Of a stretch of 64,000 bases of DNA, positions 48,357-59,841 are shown one piece after another (positions within the stretch are counted from its first letter, which is position 1; the number at the start of each line of letters is the position of its first letter). The DNA comes from Pseudeuparius sepicola. Taxonomy: Eukaryota > Arthropoda > Insecta > Coleoptera > Anthribidae. The position numbers were made by a program, and so were the translations under genes. Where the stretch lies: positions 682,001 to 746,000 of the forward strand of contig OY987298.1 of NCBI GenBank assembly GCA_963920635.1, read 5' to 3'. A model generated the notes under the pieces. The model worked only from the letters and a program-made list of their open reading frames with translations. It was not told where the DNA came from and made no database searches.

Positions 48357-48675
48357 GATAGGGGGAAAACTGGGGGATAATGGCGATCCCACGGTCAGGG
48401 CTGGATTTCAATTTTTTTAGCCCGGGGGGCAAGTTCGGCTCTGCCTCGGTCCCGACGGTCCGCGAGGTCACCTTCTGGGGCTCCGCGGTGCGCTACCTGC
48501 TTTGGGACTATTCTTGGTGCCTGCCGGCGACCTTGCGCGGTTTCCTAATTAATACCCGAGGAATTTTCGGTCCGAGAACAAACCCACGGTCTCTTCGATG
48601 TCGTCGTTATTCCCGTCATAAAACTAAGGGAAACTGACGAATCACGGACACGGAGTCCAAATACGAGGTTCTATA
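48357..48675. other. Unassigned, GC-rich in the first 200 bp
   Basis: Frame 48380-48637 is open but without a recognised domain. CpG content is raised relative to surrounding DNA. Confidence 0.4.
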
Positions 48676-49378
48676 CAGGGTGTTCGAAAAATAGACGGAG
48701 ATATTTTAGAGAGTGATTCCCTGTTAAGAAATATGAAAAAAAGTTTTTATAAACATGGGTCCGGAAATGCAGAGTTTTCAAGATACAGGATGTTAAATAT
48801 ATTGCATGTCACTGGACAAAATTGGTTTATCAATTCTTGCAAAAAAAATCACAAGTGCCTTGGAAAACAAATAATCAAAAGCATTTCTAGGAAAGAGTGT
48901 TATTGCAACTTTTCCAATATCATAACATAAAGTACACTACAACCAATTTTGTCCAGTGACATGCAATAAAACGGTTTTTATTTTTTTTTCTCGAAAACGA
49001 AGTGAGATAGGAAAACAATACAAGAGGGAAAGAAGTTGTATTTTTAGATGCTTAATCAAACAAAAAATATTAAAGTTACAAAAAAGGTAGTGGCGTACAT
49101 TTTTTTGATAATAATATTCGCTAAGGTGCCCCCCGGGACGCCACTGGACTTAATAAATTTAATCTAGTTAATACAACAAATAACATTGCCAAATTTCAAC
49201 AGAATCGAGTAAATAATTTTTAAGACATTAATAATTTCATGTTTTATTTTTTTTTATTTAACATCCTGTATCTTGAAAACTCTGCATTTCCGGACCCATG
49301 TTTATAGAAACTTTTTTTCATATTTCTTAACAGGGAATCACCCTCTAAAATATCTCCGTCTATTTTTCGAACACCCTG
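48676..49378. mobile_element. Foldback family F, copy 2 (703 bp, TA target)
   Basis: Same CAGGGTGTTCGAAAAATAGA ends as 33445-34146, in inverse orientation, with TA on both sides (48674-48675 and 49379-49380). The near-identical length and sequence point to recent movement. Confidence 0.92.
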
Positions 49379-49380
49379 TA

Positions 49381-49960
49381 TTAGTGGTAACAAATTTACC
49401 GTGTGCACAAGCTTGGGGGACACGGGGGTGGGGGATAACTTTTGCAAAGCATTGAGGGGCTTGTTGTTGACCCACTCAGGGTTATTTTTAAGTTGTTTGT
49501 TAATAGATACGGTCCGGATACGCATTTCTCGCGGCTATGTCTCCTCGTTTGTGTCCCCCACGCCGCCGCCCCGCGTGTTTCTCGACGAAAAAGGCCGTCC
49601 GCGTCACCCACAGGGGGTTGTCGGATTTCGGCATGTCGGTCCACCCTCGCGTACCTACTTTTATGGCCTGAAAGCCTTCGGAAATTATCGAACCGAGCCG
49701 CGCCGCGCCAGCCGCCCGCTCTTCTGGGAACGAGGCTCGGACGGGGCGTCGTAAACCCGCCGACCGGGGCCGTGGACTTCTGGAATGGGCTGCGTACGAA
49801 GCCCGCGGGCTTCGGAAACTCGTTTCGTAAGGCGGTTGATTTAAGGCACAAACTTTGCAAAAACAACGGACCCCCTGATGACTGAATGTCATCATCGCAC
49901 TGCACACTTTATTCTTGCACTATAGGGGAACCTGGGTAACAGTGAGACATGGGTATGGGT
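49381..49960. other. CpG-rich island 49490-49890, unassigned
   Basis: Long overlapping frames on both strands (169 codons minus 49396-49905; 147 plus 49442-49885) without recognised domains, as expected from GC composition. A real CpG-rich exon cannot be excluded. Confidence 0.4.
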
Positions 49961-51086
49961 CACGGGCGTAGCCAGGATTTAGTTTTGGGGGGGGGGGTTA
50001 GTTTGAGAAGTAAATAAAACAACAAAAATATACTTACATGAAATTTAATATCTATATATTCATCCGAAAAACTACGACATATTTATAAAGTTCTTAACTT
50101 TAAATGAAATGGATAAATTAATTTCGTTCCTCTGCGCTAAATCTAAAACCATTAAAGAAGAAATCTTCGGCTTTTTCTTTTAAATATATCCACTACTTCA
50201 TCTGCATGAATTTCTGTTCCATAGTGAATGTTCATTAGAGCCAAACCATTAAGTCTGTTTTCACTTGTAGTGTTTCGTAAATAGTTTTTCAGTCTCCTTA
50301 GGCTCGAGAAAGACCTTTCTGGGGTAGCAGTGGATACAGGAATGGTAGCCAAGATTTGTAGTAATGTGTAAATATTAGGATAAAGGTTTTTATCGCACAT
50401 ATCTAGGCATTCCAAACTAGATTTCGGGGTAGGCAGTCTTCTTATCAGCATGCAAGGTAGCTGAAGCTTTGATAGCTAAATCCAAATTTGTTTCTTTATT
50501 AGAAACCCTTTGACCTTGACTACACCACTTTTTCCAGTAGTCCATACCTTTAAGTTTATCACCCTTCCTTTTTTTCCCCTCCATTTTTCGACAGTAATAA
50601 TGATTCACGTATCTATCCTTAACAAGCTCATCGAATAACAGCGCACTAAAATTACTCACTTACACGGTACACTTAATTCTCTTCACTATTCGTTCACCAC
50701 TTTTCACTTTTATTCGCTTCGAGTTCGCATGGAACAATACTGCCGTAAGCGCGGTCACGCGCCGCTTATATAGCAGGCCAGTAGCCGTCCAGAAACTTCC
50801 ACGAACTTCCACAAAGTTCCGCTCATTTCGACCGAGGGGCGTGGCGAATAATCGAGAAACAACGCAAAGTGTCCCTACAATACAAAATAGTTCGGCTGCA
50901 ACTGCGCCTGCCTCTCGTCAAAAGATGGCGCTAGGCGCTACTATTACTACTTATATTCAAACGTAATAAAAATTTTAACTCTTCACTCCTCGTATTTTTT
51001 CGGTATAATATTAGGTAATATTTTGCTTATTTCGGGGGGGGGGGGTTGAACCCCCGAAACCCCCCCCCCCCTTGGCTACGCCCGTG
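49961..51086 (-). mobile_element. hAT transposon derivative, copy C (no target duplication)
   Basis: Same termini and interior as copies A and B, inverse orientation, single 3' unit. The flanking octamers are GTATGGGT (left) and CCGAGTAT (right), which do not match. Lacks GCGGCGCC next to the TATA box (50765-50772). Both sides abut GC-rich islands. Confidence 0.92.
50152..50584 (-). pseudogene. hAT transposase remnants of copy C
   Basis: Upstream fragment 50417-50584 (ATG at 50584) and C-terminal dimerisation fragment 50152-50421, the latter complete to the FLL end as in copy A. As in the other copies, the two are out of frame across the internal deletion. Confidence 0.8.
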
Positions 51087-51464
51087 CCGAGTATATTTCC
51101 GTTTCTGAAACGGCTGACCGCGGGCCCGCGAAATCCAGAAGGCGGCGGCGCGAGCGCCCGCGGCGCGGCAGGCACGGCGTCAAAGGCGGCCGGGCGCGAC
51201 GGCGGCGTTTTTGCCGGTCGCAGATTGCCGCGGGCCGGCCGGGGGAGGAGCGGGGGGAGGGCGGGGTGGGGGGGGGGGGGGCGAGCCGAAGGGACGGGGC
51301 GATCGGCGCGGAAATCCCAGGGGGCCGGGGTCGCGGCGTTGCCGGGAGGGCGGCGCGGCGCCGGCAACGTCGCGGAGCACCCCGCGGTCCCCGTGTTGCG
51401 ATAATTAGAGGATTTTTCCTGCTTTCCGCGAAGAAGAGAAATACCCCAAAAAAACTATACAAAT
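51087..51464. other. CpG-rich island, unassigned
   Basis: Extreme GC with G- and C-runs from the hAT edge to about 51400. Proline/arginine- and glycine-rich frames on both strands are compositional. Confidence 0.45.
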
Positions 51465-51479
51465 ATAATAATAATAATA

Positions 51480-51808
51480 ATATGGGAAATGGAGAACGTC
51501 CAGACGATTCCAATCATCATGTCAACAACTGGTGTTATACCAAAAAGTTTGCTGAGAAACATCAAGGAGCTGGGTCTAACTGATAGTCTTTACAGGTCCA
51601 CGCAGAAAGCGGTACTACTTGCGACAGCCCGAACCGTCAGGAAATTCATGGGGAATGCAGGATCATCCAACAACATCAATGTCACCTAGGGCCCGATAAC
51701 ATGGCAAGGGTCTCGTCCGAGCCAGATCCTTTTGGTATCCGGGATACCCGGGATCTGAGTGAATGTTCCCTGTAGAGGGAGTGCGAATGCCTTTTGGCTA
51801 AGTCGAGA
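51480..51808 (+). pseudogene. LINE 3' end (C-terminal ORF2 fragment and 3' UTR)
   Basis: Codons ending at the stop 51689 read ENVQTIPIIMSTTGVIPKSL then LQ-like RSTQKAVLLATARTVRKFMG. This is the block found near the C-terminus of many non-LTR retrotransposon proteins after the reverse transcriptase. About 120 bp of 3' UTR follow (CGAGCCAGATCCTTTTGGTA), then a (TAA)n tail. A matching AAT run precedes it at 51464-51481, so it looks like a strongly 5'-truncated insertion. No reverse transcriptase motifs are present. Confidence 0.8.
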
Positions 51809-51826
51809 TAATAATAATAATAATGT

Positions 51827-53085
51827 TTATTTTTGCATACCATACCATAATAACAAGTTTTTTTTTTTGAGAATTACTTATACAATGTGCAAAAAAAGGA
51901 GCCGAAAACAATTAAAAACTGATCTAGTTCGGCCCCTAAAGGATTTCATGAATTACAAACTATTCATTATAATAATTATACAACCGCTCGCACAACAAAG
52001 TAGGTAGTGTGCGTAAACATAGATGAGTACATGAACAAATGTGAGAGAACTGTGATGGAGAAAAACGAACAAGACTGGAAGTAATAGTCGGCCAGGAAAT
52101 AAACAGAGAGGCAAAAGACAAACTATGAGGAAAACTGGTTAGCCAGTAGACACTTCTTAACTTTGTATTTGAAATGATCGACCTTTAGATATCCGAAAAA
52201 ATGATACTGGTTGTAAAGCTTAAAAACGTTATAAGAAAAGCTCCTCTTGAATAACTCTGTTTTATGATACGGAGGTGAAATATAACCCCTAAATCTGATA
52301 TTCAAAGAGTGTACATCACTGCGATACCTAATCTTATTTGTTAGATATGGAGGACATTGCGTTTCCATTATTTTTCTATAAACAACCAAAGAATGCAAGA
52401 TTCTTCTCTTCTCCATATTTAACCATTTGGCATCTTTGAGCTTGTAAGAGATTGGGTCAAATTTCCGTATGCCAAAAATAAATCTTAGACAACATTTTTG
52501 GAGTCTCTGAATCCGACATTTATCCGCAGCATCTAGACAGGGCCCATACACCACATCGCAGTAGTTAAAAAGACTTAACACAAGAACATCAGTTAAAGTG
52601 ATTTTGAGCTTCTGCGACAGCAGATGCCTATGTGGATACAGAAATTTTAAGGAAGCGTAGTCTCCCTGTAATTTGGATGACACATGCCCCTTAAATCGCA
52701 GATTTGTATCCAAGACAAGCCCAAGGTTTTTACTACTCTCCTTAACTATCCATATCCATTTTGCCTTTGATAACATTTCTGTCTTTGCCAAAATACATAA
52801 CCAATGATTTGGCTGAATTAATTTGTAAATTGTGCCGCATAGAAAGTTTCACAATTTTTGATAAATCGTCGTTTAACCTTACATTTGCATCCATCCATCC
52901 ACTCATGTGATGAGATGTTATGCTACTAGTATATATGCAAAACAACAATGGTCCCAGTATAGAGCCCTGTGGCACCCCACAACAAATTTTAGCTTCAGAA
53001 GATTGCCCCACCGACGTTACAACATACTGTACCCTCCCCTTCAAATAACAACATATGGGAAGAGGAATAATGAACTGGAAGTAAC
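51827..53085 (-). pseudogene. Jockey/CR1-type LINE, reverse transcriptase end
   Basis: On the minus strand, 52742-53044 has GVPQGSILGPLLF, the RT signature preceding the catalytic YADD box. The protein then jumps from ITSHHMSGW to NVRLNDDLSKI, so the YADD segment is deleted. Frame 52123-52791 continues with the thumb and C-terminal region (NLGLVLDTNLRFKGHV, LSLFNYCDVVYGP, IQRLQKCCLRFIFGIRKFD) to a stop at 52123. A 300-bp 3' UTR ends in (ATT)n at 51809-51826. It is 5'-truncated near 53085, catalytically dead, and frameshifted near 52780. Confidence 0.88.
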
Positions 53086-53424
53086 TTTTACTTTATGGGT
53101 TTTCGTCTTTCGTCAAATTTACCAATGAAATAGTAAAAATTAGGTAATAATTAGTATACTTCGACTTTTAGTTTCTGTTGAAGTTGTCCTCTTGTAAGTT
53201 GTCCTTTAATTGTTGCAATTCGTGCTGTAGCTTTGGCGCAATCATGATTTAGATAACAAATTGCAACAATTTCTACCCTTTCCGCGATAGAATAAACCAT
53301 TTCGAAAATACGTTTCCACTTTCAATAACAGGTTGAAACTAACGATTTCGTGGTTACAAGCAAAAAACGGGAACTTTTTTGTGACAATAACTTTTTATTA
53401 CATATTTTAAATAAATTAAAAGTA

Positions 53425-53720
53425 AAAAAATATTTTTAAAAAAAGCTTTTATTTAAATGCGCTAAAAAGAATAAAATAATCTTTTCTTTTAAAACTTTTA
53501 CTATCAACTTATAACGTCATTCCACAATTTATATGATATAAAAGCTTGTCGCGAGATTTAAGTTTTCAAACTAAGTAAATACCACTACTTAAATCTCGCG
53601 ACAAGCTTTTATATCATATAAATTGTGGAATGACGTTATAAGTTGATAGTAAAAGTTTTAAAAGAAAAGATTATTTTATTCTTTTTAGCGCATTTAAATA
53701 AAAGCTTTTTTTAAAAATAT
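53425..53720. repeat. Hairpin family H, copy 2 (near-perfect, ~140-bp arms)
   Basis: Arms from AAAGCTTTTATTTAAATGC to CTTGTCGCGAGATTTAAG pair almost without mismatch around a spacer of about 25 bp. The outer AAGCTTTTATTTAAATGC and inner AAGCTTGTCGCGAGA are shared with copies at 11.7 and 62.6 kb; the middle of the stem is unrelated. Confidence 0.92.
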
Positions 53721-53735
53721 TTTTTTACTTTTAAT

Positions 53736-53966
53736 TTATTTTGTAATTTTTAGTTTGGCCAGGTGTCTGAGTCTATTCATCTCAGTTAACGCATCATTGT
53801 TGCAAGGTCGTTTGCCGGTTAGTTTAGAACAGTCTAGCTCTTCAATGAGGAGACCTTCTAATGATCTAACCCTACTTAAGGCCACGTATGCTTGACCAGG
53901 CGCGAAGAGCTTGGAGCCTAAATATACAACGAGACAGGTTGCAGACCAATGCTGTTGACGCCTATC
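53736..53966 (-). pseudogene. Helitron Pif1-like helicase, C-terminal end
   Basis: Minus-strand translation reads VVYLGSKLFAPGQAYVALSR then VRSLEGLLIEELDCSKLTGK and ends HLAKLKITK at a stop (53736-53738). The GQAYVALSRVRSLEGL stretch is the last conserved helicase motif of Pif1/RecD-type helicases fused to Helitron transposases. A stop sits just upstream (about 53966), so only about 75 codons remain. Confidence 0.85.
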
Positions 53967-53990
53967 TCACCAAACTACACAAGTCAAAGT

Positions 53991-54966
53991 TAACTAGTCC
54001 GCCATCTTGGGTGTTCCGCCATGTTGGATTTAGAATGACGTCACACATATAATCATGCATTGTCATCCAAATTAAACGTGTGTACAAAATTTCAGCTCGA
54101 TCGGTTGAAATTTAACTAGTCCGCCATCTTGAGTGTTCCGCCATGTTGGATTTAGAATGACGTCACACATATAATCATGCATTGTCATCCAAATTAAACG
54201 TGTGTACAAAATTTCAGCTCGATCGGTTGAAATTTAACTAGTCCGCCATCTTGGGTGATCCGCCATGTTGGATTTAGAATGACGTCACACATATAATCAT
54301 GTATTGTCATCCAAATTAAACCTGTGTACAAAATTTCAGCTCGATCGGTTGAAATTTAACTAGTCCGCCATCTTGAGTGTTCCGCCATGTTGGATTTAGA
54401 ATGACGTCACACATATAATCATGCATTGTCATCCAAATTAAACGTGTGTACAAAATTTCAGCTCGATCGGTTGAAATTTAACTAGTCCGCCATCTTGGGT
54501 GATCCGCCATGTTGGATTTAGAATGACGTCACACATATAATCATGCATTGTCATCCAAATTAAACGTGTGTACAAAATTTCAGCTCGATCGGTTGAAATT
54601 TAACTAGTCCGCCATCTTGGGTGATCCGCCATGTTGGATTTAGAATGACGTCACACATATAATCATGCATTGTCATCCAAATTAAACGTGTGTACAAAAT
54701 TTCAGCTCGATCGGTTGAAATTTAACTAGTCCGCCATCTTGGGTGATCCGCCATGTTGGATTTAGAATGACGTCACACATATAATCATGCATTGTCATCC
54801 AAATTAAACGTGTGTACAAAATTTCAGCTCGATCGGTTGAAATTTAACTAGTCCGCCATCTTGGGTGATCCGCCATGTTGGATTTAGAATGACGTCACAC
54901 ATATAATCATGCATTGTCATCCAAATTAAACGTGTGTACAAAATTTCAGCTCGATCGGTTGAAGAT
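53991..54966 (+). repeat. 122-bp minisatellite, eight units
   Basis: Units start TAACTAGTCCGCCATCTTG at 53991, 54113, 54235, 54357, 54479, 54601, 54723 and 54845. Small variants (GGGTGTTCC, GAGTGTTCC, GGGTGATCC) distinguish them. Each contains TGACGTCA. The last unit runs into GAAGATATCTGC and a (TACA)n tract. Confidence 0.97.
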
Positions 54967-55535
54967 ATCTGCTTCAAAATTGAGTTGCAAGATTCCACCC
55001 GAACAAATTACATACATACATACATACATACATACATTGCAAGTTAAATAAAAGCTTTTAAAAAAAGATAAAAGGTTTGAATTCGTATGAACTTTTTTTG
55101 TTTTGTTTCAGCTTTTTCATTTGTGACTTTTTTGTAATACCGATCGACACATCAATAAAAACTAGGTAATTTGGTCGTGTGTAGCAGATACAAAACTTAT
55201 TAGTGGCGAGCAATTGTGTAGAAATTACTACGCGTACAGTGGATTATCAACTTTCCGTTTTTAGCCAATAATTCTGTCGAATCTCAAGAGATTTCTAAAA
55301 ACGACGCATCACTGTATTCGCAATTAAAAGGGCTTTAAAGTGATGCGCCACAAGTGGGGTAGTTCCATTTGAAATTTTAAAGTGGGGTTGCTAGGGATTA
55401 CGGGGATGAACATATCGAGTTGGACTATAAAAAAAGCTCCCCAAAAGAACAAAAATCGACGGGTCTCGGCGAATTTTCAAATATTTTTCGGTTTTCTAAT
55501 TTTGGGGGGGGTCAAGTTTTCGTTGGAAAACCCTG

Positions 55536-55927
55536 TATAATATACACATCCAAACAATGTCTTTTAATGTAGGTAACGTCTGCTCTAGTTTCTGTCCAGT
55601 TTCAATAATTTTATCAGCTATTGAAGAATGAATGGTCTGCATAATATACAGTCCATACAATCCTCATTTTTTTGTGTTATTCATAAAGTAAGAGTTGTAA
55701 AAAATCTAAAAATCTAAAATTTCTAGCAATCTCTATATAATGCCCAAAATTGCCCAATATAATGACACTAATGACTAGAGTAACCCAAATATGCAAGTCG
55801 AAACCCTAAAAATATGGGCATAAATATATATGCAAATAATTTAGTCAAAATATGCAGGAAAATGTTGAAAATATACAAATTAAGAAATACTTTTATTTAT
55901 TATAAATTATAAAAATCAGGTTGAAAT
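55536..55927. other. Unassigned, AT-rich
   Basis: ATATGCAAA-type sequence near 55790-55860 resembles the sub-terminal sequence of the hAT relic at 33396-34950, so it may be the degenerate end of the hAT remnant that follows. Confidence 0.4.
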
Positions 55928-56620
55928 TTAGTTGTAAAAACAATAAACTACTAAATGTTGCTCAAAATTCTCAATTAAAAAATTTTGTCTTCTATCAGAA
56001 TATAAAAATTTATAAATGGAGAAACTTCTTTCCACATCAACACTATCACAGGATCCAAATCGATGGATTCGGTAAAATCTCCCTTTAAAATATTTGCTAC
56101 TTGGCTAAGAAACTGAAACCCACTATTTTTTCCATCACATTTCTAAATTTTTTAAATATTTTGTCCCCAATTTTACCTGTGACGTTTTGAAAAGCAACCT
56201 CAGATTGTTTTACCAGTTCTCCACTTCGGGTTAATGGCAAATTAGATTCCTCCATTTGTGTTATTGTTTTAGAAAGAAAGCTATAATTTGCTTTTAGAAA
56301 GGAAAGTTGGTTCTTTATTTCCTTGTTTTCGAATAGTTGTTTAACATCTGTAAGGGACTGGGGAGATTCGTTCGAAAATTCTGAAATTAGATCTTTCAGT
56401 TGGCAAAAATTCTCGCAATAAAGAAATGCAGCTTCCAACCAAGTGCCCCATCTTGTAATAACAGGTTGAGGTGGAAGAGGAGTGTTTGGTAGTTTTTCTT
56501 TGTAGAACTGAACCCTTATAGGCACTTTAAGGAAGACATTTTCATGTTAGAAATTAAACTATTTACAAGCGGAAAAAGATTTTCAAATTTTGCCCTGTCC
56601 TTTTCATTAATTGTGCTTTA
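55928..56620 (-). pseudogene. hAT transposase, central and C-terminal part
   Basis: The minus-strand frame 56097-56525 reads PPQPVITRWGTWLEAAFLYC then LSFLKANYSFLSKTITQMEE, a block typical of hAT transposases. After the stop at 56097 another frame gives CDSVDVERSFSIYKFLYSD and ENFEQHLVVYCFYN, the dimerisation block, ending at 55928. Upstream of 56525, FENLFPLVNSLISN is readable in yet another frame. So one stop and at least two frameshifts. Same family type as 34320-34770, but better kept. Confidence 0.85.
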
Positions 56621-56820
56621 TTAAATAGGTATAAATACCTACTTTATTCGTTTTCAATCACCAGGATTAGTGCCCATAAAATTATAATTTACCTCTATTA
56701 TTTTGGGAAAAACCAGGTACCTACCTAGACACCGACCCCTGTTCCCAAAAATGAATGAAACGCCTGCCAAAGATTTAAATTATCCTAAATTATTCACAAT
56801 ATGCCGATTATAAGGATATA

Positions 56821-57732
56821 CAGTGCTATTCATAAAGTTTGCACCAAATGGGAAAAATTTGTATATTTGTATTATTCTATTTTTTGAAAATCTGATTTTG
56901 GGATATGTTGGTGCATGTTTTCTTTACACTATTGCGCGTAAAGAGGGTCGTGACGTCACAGCCCATGCTTGTCAAATTTGACATTTAGAATAAAAAATTG
57001 GGAAAAATCAGGTTTGCGTTGAAAATATCGGAAAAACTTATTAAGAAAATGGGTTTGTATTGCATTACTGTGCCCATATGCAAGTTTTCAGAAGGATATC
57101 ACGATATTTGTGTTTCTTACTTGATATTCCCGGAATTGAAACTGAATAAAAAAAATTCGATACAAAACTGTACCTTATAATTTTGTTTCACTGAATTTCA
57201 ATATATGGATGTATTTTATGTAAAAATATTACAACACTGGGCCAGGGAATAAACTTATTTTAAAATAAAAGAGTCTTTGCACCAAGATTGCGTTCTTACA
57301 CAATAGCGATTTTAATAAATATCATGTTTCTCCCTAACTTTGCATTGAAATGTATTTGTATTGTTATGATTTAGTAAGAGAGCAACTACTAAATAAGTTT
57401 CTTCGGTTATTTGCGGGAAAAAATATTGAGTACCGATTTGAAGAGAAATAATTAAGAAAAAAACGAACATCGTGATATCCTTCTGAAAATTTGCATAGGG
57501 GCACAGTAATGCAATACAAACACATTTTCTTAATAACTTTTCCCGATATATTCAAGGCAAACCTGATTTCTTCCAATTTTTTATTTTAAATGTCAAATTT
57601 GACAGGCATGAGCTTTGACGTCACGACCCTCTTTAGGCGCAATAGTGTAAACAAAACATGCACCAACATATCCCAAAAAAATAGAATAATACAAATTTTT
57701 CCAATTTGGTGCAAACTTTATGAATAGCACTG
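56821..57732. mobile_element. Mariner-type palindromic element, CAGTGCTATTC ends
   Basis: CAGTGCTATTCATAAAGTTT and its inverse, flanked by TA on both sides, with arms of about 300 bp (CAGGTTTGC, CATATGCAAG, TTGACGTCAC-type blocks inverse to each other). Frames 56998-57180 (plus) and 57364-57576 (minus) are the two arms read from opposite strands, not genes. Confidence 0.88.
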
Positions 57733-57734
57733 TA

Positions 57735-58162
57735 CATTCTAATCTAAATGTATAACTGATAATATCCGAAACTGGCACTTAGACCCTTTAGAACGTATAA
57801 TAGGTACTCTTCATTTTACATTATTACTAATAAGATTAAAATCAGGAATCAGGTATAATTAAGAAGCATACAAAAATAATTAGTCCTTTGCCGGCGCACG
57901 CCTCTGAGGCCATCATGCCAAGCCTCCTCGGCGCCGCTGTCGTGCCGCGCCCCGGGCCCCAGATTAGTCACGCGGGTCCGCGACCGCGATCACGTGATCC
58001 GGGGGTGGCTCGGGGGGTGGCCGGGGGGAGGGGGGGGGGGTCGCCCGCGTCCATCGGGGCCGAAACGGCGGCGCGGAGCGGACCGGAAGTTCGGAGAAGT
58101 GCCGAATATCCTGCCGGGGGGAACTTACCAGTAACGAAGAAATCCATACCGCGGTATATGTA
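57735..58162. other. CpG-rich island 57880-58140, unassigned
   Basis: Dense CpG with CCGCGCCCCGGGCCCC and G-runs. Frames 57888-58307 (plus) and 57964-58323 (minus) show no domain and run into the next repeat. Confidence 0.4.
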
Positions 58163-59473
58163 CAGGGTTTCCCAACGAAAACTTGACCCCCCCCCCGAAA
58201 AATTGGAAAACCGAAAAATATTCGAAAATCCGCCGGGACCCGTCGATTTTTTTCTTGGGGGGAGCTTTTTTGACAGTCAAGCCAACCCGATATGTTCATC
58301 CCACTAAACCCTGGCAACCCCAACTTTAAAATTTCAAATGGAACTACCCCCCTTGTGGCACATCATTTTAAAGCCCTTTTTATCGCGAATACAGTGATGT
58401 ATCGTTTTTAGAATTCTGTTCAGATTTGACAGAATTATTGGCTAAAAACGGAAAGTTGACAATCAATCCACTGTACGCGTAGTAATTTCTACACAAATGC
58501 ACGCCACTAATAAGTTTTTTTTATCTACTGCACACGACCAAATTGCCTAATTTTTATTGACGTGTGAATCAGTTTAGAAAAAAGTCACAAATGAAAAAGA
58601 TGAAGCAAAACAAAAAAAGTTCAAACTAATTCAAACACTTATCTCTTTTTAAAATATCAAAAAGTCACTGTCACAAAAAAAGTCCCCGTTTTTTTGCTTG
58701 TAACTACGAAATCGTTAGTTTCAGCCTGCTATTGAAAGAGTGTAAACGGGTTTTTGAAATTGTTTATTATATATATCACGGAAAGGTTAGAAATTGTTGC
58801 AATTCGTGCTGAAGCTTTAGCGCAATCACGATTTCGATAACAAATTGCAACAATTTCTACCCTTTCCGCGATAGAATAAACCATTTCAAAAACACGTTTA
58901 CACTTTCAATAGCAGGCTGAAACAAACGATTTCGTAGTTACAAGCTAAAAAACGGTGACTTTTTTTGCCACAGTGACTTTTTGTTATTTTAGAAATACAT
59001 AAAGTTTGAATTCTTGTGACCTTTTTTGTTTTGCTTCAGCTTTTTCATTTGTGACTTTTTTGTAATCTGATCGACACGTCAATAAAAACTAGGTAATTTG
59101 GTCGTGTGTAGTAGATAAAAACTTATTAGTGGCGAACATTTGTGTAAGAAATTACCTACTACGCGTACAGTGGATTGTCAACTTTCCGTTTTTAGCCAAT
59201 AATTCTGGCAAATCTCAACAGATTTCTATAAACGATACATCACGGTATTCGCAATAAAAAAGGGCTTTAAAATGATGGGCCACAAGGGGGGGGGTAGTTC
59301 CATTTGAAATTTTAAAGTTGGGGTTGCTAGGGTTTAGTGGGATGAACATATAGGGTTGCTTTGAATGTCAAAAAAGCTCCCCCCAAGAAAAAAAATGGAC
59401 GGGTCTCGGCGAATATTAAATTATTTTTCGGTTTTCTAATTTTTGAGGGTCAGGTTTGCGTTGGGAAACCCTG
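58163..59473. mobile_element. Palindromic element X, copy 2 (complete, 1.3 kb)
   Basis: CAGGGTTTCCCAACG at the left and inverse GGGAAACCCTG at the right, TA on both sides, and arms of about 600 bp meeting near 58790 with the GTTGCAA/TTGCAAC block in the centre. Arms differ by small changes. It serves as the uninterrupted reference for copy 1. Confidence 0.9.
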
Positions 59474-59841
59474 TATAAATGACCAAGACGCATTTTGAGA
59501 CAAAAATTATTGAAAAATATTTAACATATTATATTGTGATAAATATTTTTAAATAATTTTTGCCTCAATATGCGAGTAATTAAGTACTTAGATTAAAATT
59601 TGTATTGACCAAAAGTTTAAAATTATGTGTGTTGATCGCTACAGGTCGAAAAAAGCCATTTTATGGGTCAAAATATTGAATCACCACGTATGTGCTGTAC
59701 ATTGAGTCTTATGTGATTCTTTTAAATATTATTTTTGACAGAATGGCAAAAGTCACGGGATCATTTAAGTGAGCAATTTTTCGTCTTTTTCTAAGCAAAA
59801 GTTAACGACAGAGTTAAATTATAAATTAAATCATTAAAAAT
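59474..59841. other. Unassigned, AT-rich
   Basis: No feature is recognised before the MITE target site TTAAAAAT. Confidence 0.5.

Larger units (their letters stand above)
53403..55066 (-). mobile_element. Helitron-like (possibly Helentron) composite insertion
   Basis: Bounded by comparison with the uninterrupted copy near 58985. Its ends carry AAAAGCTTTTATTTAA and its inverse. In order on the plus strand it holds a long hairpin (53425-53720), a helicase C-terminus on the minus strand, an eight-unit 122-bp minisatellite and a (TACA)n run at 55010-55035. Helentrons are known for sub-terminal inverted repeats, internal tandem repeats and terminal hairpins, so this layout fits; no Rep domain is present. 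Confidence 0.7.
53205..55535. mobile_element. Palindromic element X, copy 1 (split by an insertion)
   Basis: 53205-53402 and 55067-55535 together match the right half of the intact copy at 58163-59473 (GTTGCAATTCGTGCT through to AAACCCTGTATA). The left half is missing; the LINE lies where it would be. The interruption at 53403-55066 is a Helitron-like insertion. Confidence 0.85.

Noticed and set aside
49396..49907. Overlapping 135-169-codon frames on both strands
   Set aside because: Same reason: GC-rich sequence with few stops, no domain or splice structure recognised.
51011..51513. Proline/arginine-rich frames next to hAT copy C
   Set aside because: They run across the transposon edge and G/C homopolymers, so a single coding unit is implausible.
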